Assembly: GCF_023035295.1 (NCBI RefSeq)
Contig: NZ_CP075086.1
Span: forward strand, 1-24,381
Length of the DNA: 24,381 bases
Source: Borrelia coriaceae
GTDB taxonomy: Bacteria; Spirochaetota; Spirochaetia; Borreliales; Borreliaceae
Direction of reading: 5' to 3'
Shown: positions 16,297 to 24,214 of the stretch, piece by piece
Position numbering within the stretch: position 1 is the stretch's first letter
Layout: each line of letters begins with the position of its first letter
Position numbers and translations under genes: made by a program
The notes under the pieces: model-generated
The model's input: the letters and a program-made list of their open reading frames with translations, nothing else
The model's database searches: none
What the model was told of the DNA's origin: nothing

Positions 16297-16857
16297 TTAG
16301 TTTTTTAAACTTTCAAAGTCTTTTTTAAACTTCTCGAGTAAATCTTTTTTGTCTTTAAAAATCCTATCTAAAAAATAGCTAATAAATTTCGTATTTTTCT
16401 TATAAAAATCATAACTCTCCTGGCTTTCAAGTTGAAATCTTAATGGCTTTATTGAATTTTCTTTTACAACATCTTTATCTAGGCCTGATTTCCTAATTCT
16501 TTTATATGATTCTCTAAATCCAAATTGTTTAATTTCTTCCATTTTTAAATCACCTGATAACACCTTTTTGTAAAGCCGTAAATACAAGAATGCTTGACTT
16601 CTTGCTATAACAAATTTTTCAAGAAAATCTTCAAATCTTTTGTACCCATCAAGTCGGTAAAGTTTTTTCATTCTTATCGTATATAAAATCTTCATTAATT
16701 CAATCTTATTGCTTATATCGTTTACAGTAATTCTTCTTATTTGGTTTTTATAACTTTCATATTCTATTTCATCGTCCTTGTCATTATCCCTTTCAAAATG
16801 ATGAATACTAGTCTTTCTACTGTTTAGGACAATTTCTTTTTTCTGCTTTCTAGACAT
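16297..16857 (-). CDS. PF49 plasmid partition protein
   Basis: A 186-residue protein of the Borrelia plasmid family PF49, believed to act with PF32 (ParA) in partition, perhaps as the ParB-type DNA-binding partner. Family-typical are the basic N-terminus, YRLDGYKRFEDFLEKFVIAR followed by SQAFLYLRLYKKVLSGDL (a helical segment resembling a ParB-like or helix-turn-helix fold) and the C-terminal FKDKKDLLEKFKKDFESLKN. The length is normal. AAAGGAG stands 7 bases before the ATG. It lies immediately downstream of parA, with a 40-bp palindrome across the junction, and 15 bases before bdr. Recognised mainly by gene order and general pattern; the exact biochemical role is inferred. Confidence 0.85.
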   Translation of the reverse strand: MSRKQKKEIVLNSRKTSIHHFERDNDKDDEIEYESYKNQIRRITVNDISNKIELMKILYTIRMKKLYRLDGYKRFEDFLEKFVIARSQAFLYLRLYKKVLSGDLKMEEIKQFGFRESYKRIRKSGLDKDVVKENSIKPLRFQLESQESYDFYKKNTKFISYFLDRIFKDKKDLLEKFKKDFESLKN

Positions 16858-16877
16858 TGTGGTCTCCTTTATTTTCC

Positions 16878-16917
16878 AAATATATTGAAAGTACGCTAGC
16901 GTACTTTCAATATATTT
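16878..16917. repeat. 40-bp perfect palindrome between parA and PF49
   Basis: The sequence from 16878 to 16917 is its own reverse complement, centred on GCTAGC at 16895-16900; each arm holds ATATTGAAAGTACGCT. It includes the last six codons and the TAG stop of parA and ends 21 bases before the PF49 start. There is no T run, so it is not an ordinary terminator. It may be a partition site (parS-like), an operator, or an mRNA hairpin that limits PF49 translation. Confidence 0.85.
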
Positions 16918-17660
16918 TCCAAGGCATCTTGAGCCTCTTTGTAATACGTTTCTTGAACATCAGGTTCTTTTAACTCGTTAATTAAAACTTTAATACTGTT
17001 AAGACTATGAACTTTTCCTTGAATAAACATTCCATAATTTTTTAATACTAACTCTTCTATATCCTTAAAAGTATTCCTATTCTTAATAAACTGATTTTCA
17101 ACTATTGCAACAGCTATTTTTTTATTTTTGAAAATATTCACCTCTTCTATTGCATCCATTAGCATAGGAAATGCTTCTACAGACCATCTCTCTAGTTGAA
17201 CTGGTATTATAACCTTATCTGTAATATTTAGAGCATTGTATAGCAAAGGACTGAGACTAGGAGGTGTATCAATCATTATATAATCAAAATTATTATTATA
17301 TAAAATCTTATTTATGCAATGTTCCAATAGTTGTTCTTTATATCTTTCATCTTCTTGTTCAAATTTACACAAAATTGGATGAGCAGGTATAATATACATT
17401 TTATTACTTATCTTATTTAAATATTTGTTTAAATTAGCATTCCTATAGTCTTTAAGCATATAATATATATTAAGCCCTTCAACACTTTTTATATACCTGA
17501 TGAAATAGCTAGTTAAACTGTTTTGAGGATCTAAATCAATCAATAAGACTTTTTTATTAAAATTTTTCAAAATGTGACTAAAAATAATTGCTAACACACT
17601 TTTACCAACGCCACCTTTAATTGATGCAATCGTTATTATTTCTGGTTTTTTTCTATCCAT
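16896..17660 (-). CDS. parA: ParA-type partition ATPase (PF32)
   Basis: A 254-residue ParA/Soj-family ATPase that segregates the plasmid and determines its compatibility type. The deviant Walker A motif KGGVGKS is at residues 15-21, Walker A' is LLIDLDPQNS near 39-48, and Walker B is YIMIDTPPSLSP near 127. It ends with NILKVR at the palindrome. The gene overlaps the end of PF50 by 25 bases, so translation is probably coupled. The order PF57-PF50-PF32-PF49 is the standard Borrelia plasmid maintenance cassette. All key residues are present, so it should be active. PF32 subtype, used to name plasmids, would need comparison with other sequences. Confidence 0.95.
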   Translation of the reverse strand: MDRKKPEIITIASIKGGVGKSVLAIIFSHILKNFNKKVLLIDLDPQNSLTSYFIRYIKSVEGLNIYYMLKDYRNANLNKYLNKISNKMYIIPAHPILCKFEQEDERYKEQLLEHCINKILYNNNFDYIMIDTPPSLSPLLYNALNITDKVIIPVQLERWSVEAFPMLMDAIEEVNIFKNKKIAVAIVENQFIKNRNTFKDIEELVLKNYGMFIQGKVHSLNSIKVLINELKEPDVQETYYKEAQDALENILKVR

Positions 17661-18196
17661 TTAGTTATAATTCCTCCATCTGGTAGTTTTTTATTGTAAA
17701 ATTCATATACTTCTTTTTCTAACTTGATTATTAGTCCTAGCAAGAATTGACTATACTGTGTTTGCGTTTTTCCTTTTCTAATCAAGCGAGATATCCCTTT
17801 GATGTAGCAATAAACACTACCTTTTTTAAATCTAAATTCTATATAATAAACCTTTGAAAAGGTGGACGACTTCATAATCCCATTTTCCTCATACTTTGTT
17901 ATGATTCTTTGTATGGGTTTTCTATAGCCATAATAAATACCTAGGAATTTATCATTTCCTTTTATAGAAAATAAATTAAATTCATTGATTTTTGCTCTAT
18001 TAAATAATCCTCTAAATGAAACGAAAAATTTATGTGTTTGGTTCTTATTAATCCCAAACACATATAAATCATTCATTATTTTTGTATGATATATTTTTCT
18101 AGCATTGTCCTCTTCTATTTTGGCAAAGATACGTTCTTTTTTTATTTCTTTAATCTCAGACTTTTTGGTTTTGAGGCGCATTAATATATTTTCCAT
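17636..18196 (-). CDS. PF50 plasmid maintenance protein (DUF226)
   Basis: A 186-residue member of the Borrelia PF50/DUF226 family, found beside PF32 on most Borrelia plasmids and thought to contribute to plasmid maintenance or to the regulation of the maintenance genes. Visible family features are ARKIYHTKIMNDLYVFGINK, FVSFRGLFN, a central FLGIYYGYRKP and VYYIEFRFKKGSVYCYIKG segments of beta-strand character, and the C-terminal LEKEVYEFYNKKLPDGG. The start at 18196 has only a weak ribosome binding site, 9 bases after the PF57 stop; an internal Met six codons later (MRLKTKK) is an alternative. It overlaps parA by 25 bases. Length is normal for the family. Confidence 0.88.
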   Translation of the reverse strand: MENILMRLKTKKSEIKEIKKERIFAKIEEDNARKIYHTKIMNDLYVFGINKNQTHKFFVSFRGLFNRAKINEFNLFSIKGNDKFLGIYYGYRKPIQRIITKYEENGIMKSSTFSKVYYIEFRFKKGSVYCYIKGISRLIRKGKTQTQYSQFLLGLIIKLEKEVYEFYNKKLPDGGIITKWIEKNQK

Positions 18197-18205
18197 AGTC
18201 AGTTT

Positions 18206-18916
18206 TTAAATGCTAATTCTTTTCAATTTTTCTGTTCCTAAATAGATCGTTTTACCATTTTCCATTGTTTTCAACAATTCATAATAGTAATAGTTGTTAA
18301 ATATCGTGTTGTGTGTTAATTTGCTTTGTTTATTCAAATAATCTCTTAGAATCGGTATCGGTATTAAAATGTCAATGTTTACTTTATGTCTTAATTGTTC
18401 GAGAAGTATATTGAAGATATTATTTCTGATGTTTTCTTCTTCTTTTAAACTTGTTTGAACATTTTTAATTTTTTTTATTATCTTTTCCAAGTCGTTATAC
18501 TTATCATTTTCGATGATGAAATGTGATTTGTGCTTGTATTGTTCGTATACCTTTTTTATTTGTTTTTCTAGTTGCTTACTGCCGTAGCCTTTATCTTTTA
18601 AGCTAGTCTTTGTTTCATCTAGTATTTTATTTAATACTTTCCTTTTTCTTTCAAGTTTTTTTCTTATTGATATGGTACCATTGATTTCTTCATATATATC
18701 ATTTTTAATAAAACCTTCTATTCTTTTAATTACCTTGCATACTTTAATTATATTATTTTTTTCCAGCTTCAGATATAAGATAAGGTAGAGTATATTTGGT
18801 TTGAAGTGGCATTTTGGAGTGTATCTTCTATATTGTAAATCCATGTAATTTAATGTTGATCTTAATAGGATTAATTTGTGTTTATATGTATTGATATATT
18901 TTTTTATAAGTTGCAT
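18206..18916 (-). CDS. PF57 plasmid replication protein, internally shortened
   Basis: A 236-residue protein of the PF57/62 family, the putative replication initiators of Borrelia plasmids. The start (HKLILLRSTLNYMDLQYRRYT) corresponds to the family's N-terminus, and the part from about residue 33 (NILYLILYLK) through KGYGSKQLEKQIKKVYEQYK and SHFIIENDKYNDLEKIIKK to LRDYLNKQSKL matches its C-terminal half. From memory, full-length members are about 350 residues and between these parts carry a segment rich in basic residues with a winged-helix-like look; here it is missing in frame. The reading frame is otherwise clean. GGGAG precedes the ATG, and a promoter lies at 18956-18984. Whether it still starts replication is open; the protein at 20163 may provide DNA binding instead. 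Confidence 0.75.
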   Translation of the reverse strand: MQLIKKYINTYKHKLILLRSTLNYMDLQYRRYTPKCHFKPNILYLILYLKLEKNNIIKVCKVIKRIEGFIKNDIYEEINGTISIRKKLERKRKVLNKILDETKTSLKDKGYGSKQLEKQIKKVYEQYKHKSHFIIENDKYNDLEKIIKKIKNVQTSLKEEENIRNNIFNILLEQLRHKVNIDILIPIPILRDYLNKQSKLTHNTIFNNYYYYELLKTMENGKTIYLGTEKLKRISI

Positions 18917-18955
18917 TTTTAATCTCCCATGATTTATTGTGTCTTATTGTTAAAC

Positions 18956-18984
18956 ATCATAACTGAATAGACAATAAAAAGTAA
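18956..18984 (-). promoter_or_regulatory. Candidate promoter of the maintenance-bdr operon
   Basis: On the minus strand TTACTT (18979-18984), 17 bases and TATGAT (18956-18961), 40 bases before the PF57 start. The surroundings contain a TTATTG/CAATAA inverted pair (about 18944-18976). As in other Borrelia plasmids the origin of replication is expected near here. Confidence 0.5.
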
Positions 18985-19147
18985 ACTGTTATTTTGATAA
19001 AAATGATAAAAACTATTGTAATAAAATGTAAAAAGTAAAAGAATATGAAGCAGAGGTAATGATATAATCTTTAGTGTATAAACATTTGTTATACATGTTA
19101 CTTATCGTTTGTTTTTCGATTCCTTGTACTGTCCCACTAGGGGTTCT
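18985..19147. other. AT-rich noncoding stretch, possible origin region
   Basis: No gene. Short A-rich motifs recur (AAAAGTAAA at about 18977 and 19030, AAATGATAAAAAC near 19000). The position between PF57 and the decayed gene fits a replication origin or incompatibility region, but no iteron array is evident. Confidence 0.35.
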
Positions 19148-19775
19148 CTATGTGAAAATACAGATGTGTAACTGGCCTGTGAATTTCGATGAATTTAAGC
19201 ATGAATTTATAAAATTATTGCCCATGTCATTGTGGGCAAGTATATTGATTGTTTAAAAAAAATCTTTTCTTGCTTTTTCATATATGAAAGCTTTTTGTAG
19301 ATGTGTTGATGTTTATTATTATGTTCGGTTTTTTTCCTTATATTGAAATAATAAAATATACACAGATCTTCATGTATGGTAGCAAATATTGCATCTAAAT
19401 CATCTATTTCATATACGAGATAAGCAGCTTGATCTTGGTTTTTATATTTGATAAATTTATAAGATTTTTCAAATAGAGATTTATGTTCTTCGGATACGCT
19501 ATCTGCATCTTCTGACATTGGACTGTAAAAACTTATAGTGAAATCGTTTTGAAAGTGACGTGAAAGTTCCTTACCAGGAAAAAATTTGCTTTGCCTTATT
19601 TCGTCTATAAAGTATTTGCCAAGATTTTTTAAGTTATTAAAATTGGTTTTCCATTTTTGACACGTACTAATTTTCTTTTTGAATCAGTGTATCTATCATA
19701 TTTTGCTCTTCCTTCTTTTACATTATCAAATAGATTCATTACAACAGTTAATAATAAGAGTATTTTTATATTATT
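19148..19775 (-). pseudogene. Decayed copy of the secreted-protein gene at 23395-24132
   Basis: The minus strand repeats much of the gene at 23395-24132: SEDADSV.EEHKSLFEKSYKF and NQDQAAYLVYEIDDLDAIF correspond to KDADVVPKEHKPLFEKSYKF and NPDQAAYLIYEIGDLNSMF. The start codon is lost by a deletion near 19768, a base is missing at about 19655 (AAAAATGG), an internal part following ..FYY is deleted near 19350, and further shifts follow at about 19250; similarity ends near 19148. Between 19207 and 19518 a 103-codon frame stays open, but it has no start or signal peptide and is unlikely to be a functional gene. Confidence 0.85.
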
Positions 19776-20162
19776 TAATCTTTAAAAAAAGACTTTATTT
19801 ATATAAAAATGACAAGATTTTATATACATTAATCATGTACACTATTTAAAATTAATCTAACAGAAATAATATCTTAGTAATAAATACTACAGCAGTGTTT
19901 AGTACAACAGCATGAAATTAAATATATTCATGATAATTTACTATAATTAAAGTTTATAAATGTAAATTAGTATATATTTTGTATTTGCTTATATAAGCTT
20001 AGTGAATATATTTTACTTTCGAAATTTGTTTCAGTACATAAAAAAATCACCTCGACTTTAAGTCTAGTCAAGAGTGAATTATTTATATATAATAAATATA
20101 TAAATTTCCAAAGCTTCACAAATGATGTGAAAATCTAAACTTTGGAATAAAACATAAACCGT
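19776..20162 (+). promoter_or_regulatory. Gap with promoter and nested hairpin before gene 20163
   Basis: No gene. TAGTCA (20065-20070), 17 bases and TATAAT (20088-20093) form a promoter for the gene at 20163. Then TTCCAAAG (20106-20113) pairs with CTTTGGAA (20140-20147), and inside it TTCACA (20115-20120) with TGTGAA (20126-20131): a nested stem-loop in the leader just before the start, possibly an attenuator or protein target. GACTTTAAGTC near 20054 is a small palindrome over the promoter. The left half is plain AT-rich sequence. Confidence 0.5.
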
Positions 20163-21734
20163 ATGAATAGTGTAACAAAAGAAACAAAAAAATTCAATTC
20201 AAATGATACCAAAGACCAAATAAAGTCAATACTAAAATCACTTGTAGAATTAAATAAAGATAAAACATCTTCTGATACTAAATTTATTCGAGTATCACAA
20301 GTTAGATATCAAATAAACAGAATGTTAAGACGCAAACTGCGCTTGTATAAAATATACTGGATAATAGCAATTAAAAATGCAAAATACAGGAAGTCGTGTG
20401 GAGTAGAAGAATACTCAGCACGTGATATATACAATATAGTAATCAAGCTGCTGAAAAATGATGGACAAAAGACAGTATGTAGACGAACAATTGAAAGAGA
20501 TATAAAACTCTTAAATGAAATGGGTCTTTTAGAATCTAAAATTATAAGATTTGGTGAGAATAAGGGAAGCATGTCTTTTTATAAACAAAATATGCAGTTA
20601 GCACATTTACATAAAGACATAATCTTTAAATACCTTTTACACTTACTAAAAGAGAGTTTAAATGATAAAAAAATTGTTGGTAATTTTGATGACTCATTAG
20701 AAGAAAGCAATTTTAATTACACAAACCTTAAAAAATTTGGAATCCTGTCTGAAATAGATGAAATGAATAAGAAAAGTGTAATGTCGCATCGTGTCGACCC
20801 TCATGCTTTTAATAATAAAGCTAATATAAGCAATAATAAGAATTCTAAAGAATTGCTTTTTAAGAATACTGATTCGAGTAAACCAAAAAAAGAAGAGTGT
20901 AGATTTAAAAGGAATGATGTAGAGACAAGGTTAACTTGTGAACATAAAATTAGTAAAAATTATCTAAAGCAAATAAAAGAACACAGTAACAACGATGCAA
21001 CATACATCAATGCCCTAATCAATCTAGAGACCGCAATAAATGAGTACCAAGGTGAATATTACATCGAAGATATTTTAGAACATTTCTTAAAGCAGTTTGG
21101 TAATAGGTACAAGTATAAGATTTGGATGATGATGAGGCGTAGTGATGGTGTTATTAGCGATTACGATCTTATTTGGGAAGGAAGGTTTAGGGATTGGTAT
21201 CCCAATAAGTACAAGAGTAATTGTGCGGTTAAAGAGACTTATGGAGAAAATTTACGAATAGGAATTAAAAAAGCATCTGTTTTTAAGGAGAAAAGGGCTA
21301 ATGAGCAGTTAAATGTAGAAGAATTAAAAGAAAAAGAGATAGAAAAAGAAAAAGAAAGAGAAGAGGAAAGAAAACGCGAAGCTGATAGGCTTCAAAAATA
21401 TTTAACTGGGTTATTTGAAAGAGAAGCAAAAGAAAGAGAAGAGCGACTTAGGAAGGCAAGAGAAGAAGAATTGAATTTAAAAAAGAAAGCTAGAGAAAGC
21501 CTGCTTGCTACTTTGGAAAAGAGTAAGGAAAGGTGTGTTGGGTTGGATATATCAAATAATGGTATGGATAAGATGATAGATGCTAGTTCAAATGATGATT
21601 CTATGGTTAAATTTGCAATTAGGGATGATTTTGGTGGCTTTAAAACTACTAAGGGGCTAAGTATGGTGAATTTGGGAATAATGATTGAAGATATGGGCCA
21701 AAATGATAATTTAAAAGAAAAGGAGAGTAAATGA
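20163..21734 (+). CDS. Putative winged-helix DNA-binding plasmid protein with coiled-coil tail
   Basis: A 523-residue Borrelia plasmid protein, function unknown. Residues about 40-145 look like a winged-helix domain: FIRVSQVRYQINRMLRRKL, YSARDIYNIVIKLL, CRRTIERDIKLLNEMGLLES, then GENKGSMSFY as the wing. That order (recognition helix in RTIERDI) is typical of replication initiators and transcription regulators. A low-complexity linker follows, then a second conserved-looking domain around 275-350 (YIEDILEHFLKQFGNRYKYK, WEGRFRDWYPNKY), and a highly charged coiled coil at about 385-455. No Shine-Dalgarno sequence is visible before the ATG, while a nested hairpin is. It overlaps the next gene by four bases. 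A second replication protein or a regulator is plausible. Confidence 0.75.
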   Translation: MNSVTKETKKFNSNDTKDQIKSILKSLVELNKDKTSSDTKFIRVSQVRYQINRMLRRKLRLYKIYWIIAIKNAKYRKSCGVEEYSARDIYNIVIKLLKNDGQKTVCRRTIERDIKLLNEMGLLESKIIRFGENKGSMSFYKQNMQLAHLHKDIIFKYLLHLLKESLNDKKIVGNFDDSLEESNFNYTNLKKFGILSEIDEMNKKSVMSHRVDPHAFNNKANISNNKNSKELLFKNTDSSKPKKEECRFKRNDVETRLTCEHKISKNYLKQIKEHSNNDATYINALINLETAINEYQGEYYIEDILEHFLKQFGNRYKYKIWMMMRRSDGVISDYDLIWEGRFRDWYPNKYKSNCAVKETYGENLRIGIKKASVFKEKRANEQLNVEELKEKEIEKEKEREEERKREADRLQKYLTGLFEREAKEREERLRKAREEELNLKKKARESLLATLEKSKERCVGLDISNNGMDKMIDASSNDDSMVKFAIRDDFGGFKTTKGLSMVNLGIMIEDMGQNDNLKEKESK

Positions 21735-22201
21735 GATTTAATTTAAAATATTTAGCAAGAAGATTATATATAAAAAGGGATAGATTTTGGAATACTTACA
21801 TGAGCCGTGAAGTACAATCTAAAAGGACAGATAAGACAATAATTAACTTTCCAATACTTAGTTCTCAAGATATTGACTATGAGTATGTATATGCATATCT
21901 TAAGGATTGGGTATCAAAGAAATATAGCTCTAGTCATGGAATTATAATTAATAGAGTTGTTGATAATTATGAATGTGAAACAATCCAAGGTGTTTTGATG
22001 AATAATATTTTGGATATGCTTTTTGAGGATTATAAGGAATTATTTCTTGGTAGTTTGGAAAGGGAGTCTGTTGATAGTAAGGGTAAGGTTGGTGGCATTG
22101 AACCTGTTGATGTGTTAGAGGGTAAAAGGGAAGTACCTTTTGAAAGGTTACAAGGGAAGCAAAGTAAAGGATTTAAGAAGGGTAAGATAACAATTGCGTA
22201 G
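21731..22201 (+). CDS. Hypothetical protein, translationally coupled to the winged-helix gene
   Basis: A 156-residue protein not recognised. Its ATG overlaps the stop of the gene before (ATGA at 21731-21734), with AAAAGGAGAG just upstream, so the two are made together and probably act together. The basic N-terminus (FNLKYLARRLYIKRDRFW) and the central DIDYEYVYAYLKDWVSKKYS and GVLMNNILDMLFEDYKELF segments suggest a compact alpha/beta protein; the C-terminal 35 residues are Lys/Gly-rich and probably disordered. No signal peptide or membrane segment, so it is likely cytoplasmic. Confidence 0.75.
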   Translation: MRFNLKYLARRLYIKRDRFWNTYMSREVQSKRTDKTIINFPILSSQDIDYEYVYAYLKDWVSKKYSSSHGIIINRVVDNYECETIQGVLMNNILDMLFEDYKELFLGSLERESVDSKGKVGGIEPVDVLEGKREVPFERLQGKQSKGFKKGKITIA

Positions 22202-22228
22202 AGTTGATGCTATTATGATTTAAGTGAA

Positions 22229-22546
22229 TTACTTACTTAAAAAAGAGTAAATAATTCCAATTAAAGTTAAAAAAATACCTGTACATAGGGTAATAATGGT
22301 TCCAAACATCCAATTATGTAATTTTAATGTACTTTCAAGTTTAATTTTGTTTTCGTCAATTTTATTATCAAGGTCTTTAATATCAGATTTTAATTCCATT
22401 TTAATCAGTTCAAGATCTTTAAAAGTAAGCTCGTTGTGATAATATCTGTAAGACAGATCGTCAGCAATGTCCCTGTTAATACCTGCTTTAATAAGTTCAT
22501 TTAAGACCATTTGTCTTGTAATTCCTATTGTTTGAGGAAGTCCCAT
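22229..22546 (-). CDS. bdr: Short Bdr protein
   Basis: A 105-residue Bdr with the classic head (MVLNELIKAGINRDIADDLS, YRYYHNELTFKDLELIKMEL), which is much closer to the standard Bdr consensus than the bdr at 15736. The repeat region is nearly absent: only one LKSDIKDLDNKIDENKIK stretch remains, where other members carry several tandem copies. Residues about 80-102 (MFGTIITLCTGIFLTLIGII) form the membrane anchor. AAGGAGAT lies before the ATG. It is convergent with the gene pair at 20163-22201. Two Bdr types on one plasmid is common in Borrelia. Confidence 0.9.
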   Translation of the reverse strand: MGLPQTIGITRQMVLNELIKAGINRDIADDLSYRYYHNELTFKDLELIKMELKSDIKDLDNKIDENKIKLESTLKLHNWMFGTIITLCTGIFLTLIGIIYSFLSK

Positions 22547-22636
22547 GATAATCTCCTTAATATATATTATACAGTATTTTAAGGGATGATAGAATGAGTT
22601 TTGAAGTGTATGATATAGGAAAGGTTTGTCTGAAGT

Positions 22637-23395
22637 TTAATGTAAAAAAATATTAGAGAATAGCTGATGTTGAATTCTATTGGTATATTTATAGTTAATA
22701 CCAAGTTTTTTGAGGTGTAGATTAATATAAGATTTCAGAGTACGTAAGTTTTTATTTGATCTGTGTTCACTAAAAAAGTTTTCGACTAGTGTAGCAATAG
22801 TAGCTAAAGTTTGATTAGAATTGTTTTTATAGTGATTTAGGTTATTTTTATTAAGTTTTAGTAAATAGAATGACTTAATATATTGTATCTTGTCGTATAA
22901 GTTTAGTATGCAAGGTTTACGCTCTAGTATGATATTATGAGTGTGATTGTAAGAGATATTGTTTAGCGTGGCTTTAGACTTAATAATTAAAGAATAGATT
23001 AATAGTATTTGTTTGGTAGTGATACGAAAGTTGAATATATGTTTTGCAATGTAATTAATTTTGTATGTATGAATAGAAGTTAATTTATGTTTATCTAAAT
23101 TTCTAATACAATTAGCAATATCGTTGGAATTGAATAAAGAATATTGTTCAAATTGTAAGCCATTACTTAAAGCATAAAGTATAATATTTTTTTTAAAATT
23201 ATAAGGAGTTTTAATATTTGGGTCTTTTAGATGAGTTAAGGGTATGCCTGAAGCCATGATGATACCAAGTAAATTGTGAATAGTACTAGAAGAATGTATA
23301 AGATGTTTGCTAAGTAAAATAAATTCGTCGGGATTAATTTTATAAATAGTAGTAATAGGAGTTTTTCTATTAAAAAATTTTTTTAGTGAAAACAT
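22637..23395 (-). CDS. Hypothetical protein, coupled to the secreted-protein gene
   Basis: A 252-residue basic protein, not recognised. It is rich in Asn, Ile, Leu, Lys and His, has no signal peptide or clear membrane segment, and appears all-helical (for example FILLSKHLIHSSSTIHNLLG, KQILLIYSLIIKSKATLNNI, TLATIATLVENFFSEHRSNK). The start overlaps the stop of the gene upstream by one base (TAATG at 23393-23397), which implies one transcript and coupled translation. Its copy is not present next to the decayed partner at 19148-19775. A membrane-distal partner or chaperone of the secreted protein is only a guess. Confidence 0.75.
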   Translation of the reverse strand: MFSLKKFFNRKTPITTIYKINPDEFILLSKHLIHSSSTIHNLLGIIMASGIPLTHLKDPNIKTPYNFKKNIILYALSNGLQFEQYSLFNSNDIANCIRNLDKHKLTSIHTYKINYIAKHIFNFRITTKQILLIYSLIIKSKATLNNISYNHTHNIILERKPCILNLYDKIQYIKSFYLLKLNKNNLNHYKNNSNQTLATIATLVENFFSEHRSNKNLRTLKSYINLHLKKLGINYKYTNRIQHQLFSNIFLH

Positions 23396-24132
23396 TATGT
23401 AGTATTTATTGTGTGTATGTCTGTGTTATAGATATTGTCTAAGTAGTTGTGATTTATTGTTCTATGATTTCTTGCATGTATTACCAGTTTTCTTATGTTA
23501 AAATATATATGTGTAACTAGTTTGTGTAGTTCTGAGAATTTAAGCATGAATTTGTCAAAATTATTGTCTATATCATTGTGTTCAAGAATATTGATTGTTG
23601 ATAAATATTCTTGTCTTATTTTGTTATATATGTTATTGAGCTTTTTGTAAGCGTGTTCGTATTGATTGTTGTCTTTAAGTGTTGTATCTTTCATTATATA
23701 ATAAAATGTTCCGATTTCTTCATGTGTGTTAGTAAACATTGAATTTAAGTCGCCTATTTCATATATGAGATAAGCTGCTTGGTCAGGGTTTTGATTTTTG
23801 AGAGCTTTGATGAATTTGTAGGATTTTTCAAATAGAGGTTTGTGTTCTTTAGGTACTACATCAGCATCTTTTTCCATTGGACTGCAAAGGCTTGTAGTGA
23901 AGTGGTGTTGGAAGTAATATGCAAGTTCTTTATCAGGTGTAGATTTAATGTTTTCGATTGATTCTGTAAAATATTTTCCTATGTTTTTCAAGTTATTAAA
24001 ATTGGTTTTCCAGTCTTTGACACGTATTAATTTTCTTTTGAAATAGCTGTACTTGTCGCGTTTGTAATATTCTTCTTCGGATATAGCGAAGATATTAACT
24101 AAAGGAATTAAGAATAATAGAATTTTTAACAT
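23395..24132 (-). CDS. Predicted secreted/periplasmic protein beside the telomere
   Basis: A 245-residue protein not recognised. An 18-residue hydrophobic signal (MLKILLFLIPLVNIFAIS) without a lipobox Cys suggests export by Sec and cleavage by signal peptidase I. The mature part is helical and charged (YFKRKLIRVKDWKTNFNNLK, EHKPLFEKSYKF, NPDQAAYLIYEIGDL, HAYKKLNNIYNKI), with a His/Asn-rich end. AAAGG lies 7 bases before the ATG. A good promoter stands at 24187-24214, in the repeats next to the telomere, and the gene after it overlaps by one base. A decayed second copy exists at 19148-19775, showing duplication and loss within this plasmid. Confidence 0.8.
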   Translation of the reverse strand: MLKILLFLIPLVNIFAISEEEYYKRDKYSYFKRKLIRVKDWKTNFNNLKNIGKYFTESIENIKSTPDKELAYYFQHHFTTSLCSPMEKDADVVPKEHKPLFEKSYKFIKALKNQNPDQAAYLIYEIGDLNSMFTNTHEEIGTFYYIMKDTTLKDNNQYEHAYKKLNNIYNKIRQEYLSTINILEHNDIDNNFDKFMLKFSELHKLVTHIYFNIRKLVIHARNHRTINHNYLDNIYNTDIHTINTT

Positions 24133-24186
24133 TGTTTAACCTTTAATAAAATGATACTTTAATTAAGGAAGAAAGGCAAGTGTATG

Positions 24187-24214
24187 AATATAACTATTAA
24201 TTTTTTGGTGTCAA
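24187..24214 (-). promoter_or_regulatory. Promoter of the telomere-proximal gene pair
   Basis: On the minus strand a perfect TTGACA (24209-24214), 16 bases and TATATT (24187-24192), about 55 bases before the ATG at 24132. Both boxes lie within the first two units of the 21-bp repeat array. Confidence 0.65.

Noticed and set aside
19074..19256. Small plus-strand frame with a hydrophobic start (MYKHLLYMLLIVCF)
   Set aside because: It lies opposite the decayed secreted-protein copy and ends in its degenerate part; no ribosome binding site.
19967..19974. TTAGTATA, possible relict internal telomere
   Set aside because: The motif alone is expected in such AT-rich sequence and the surrounding boxes do not match; kept only as an idea for the break near 19.8 kb.
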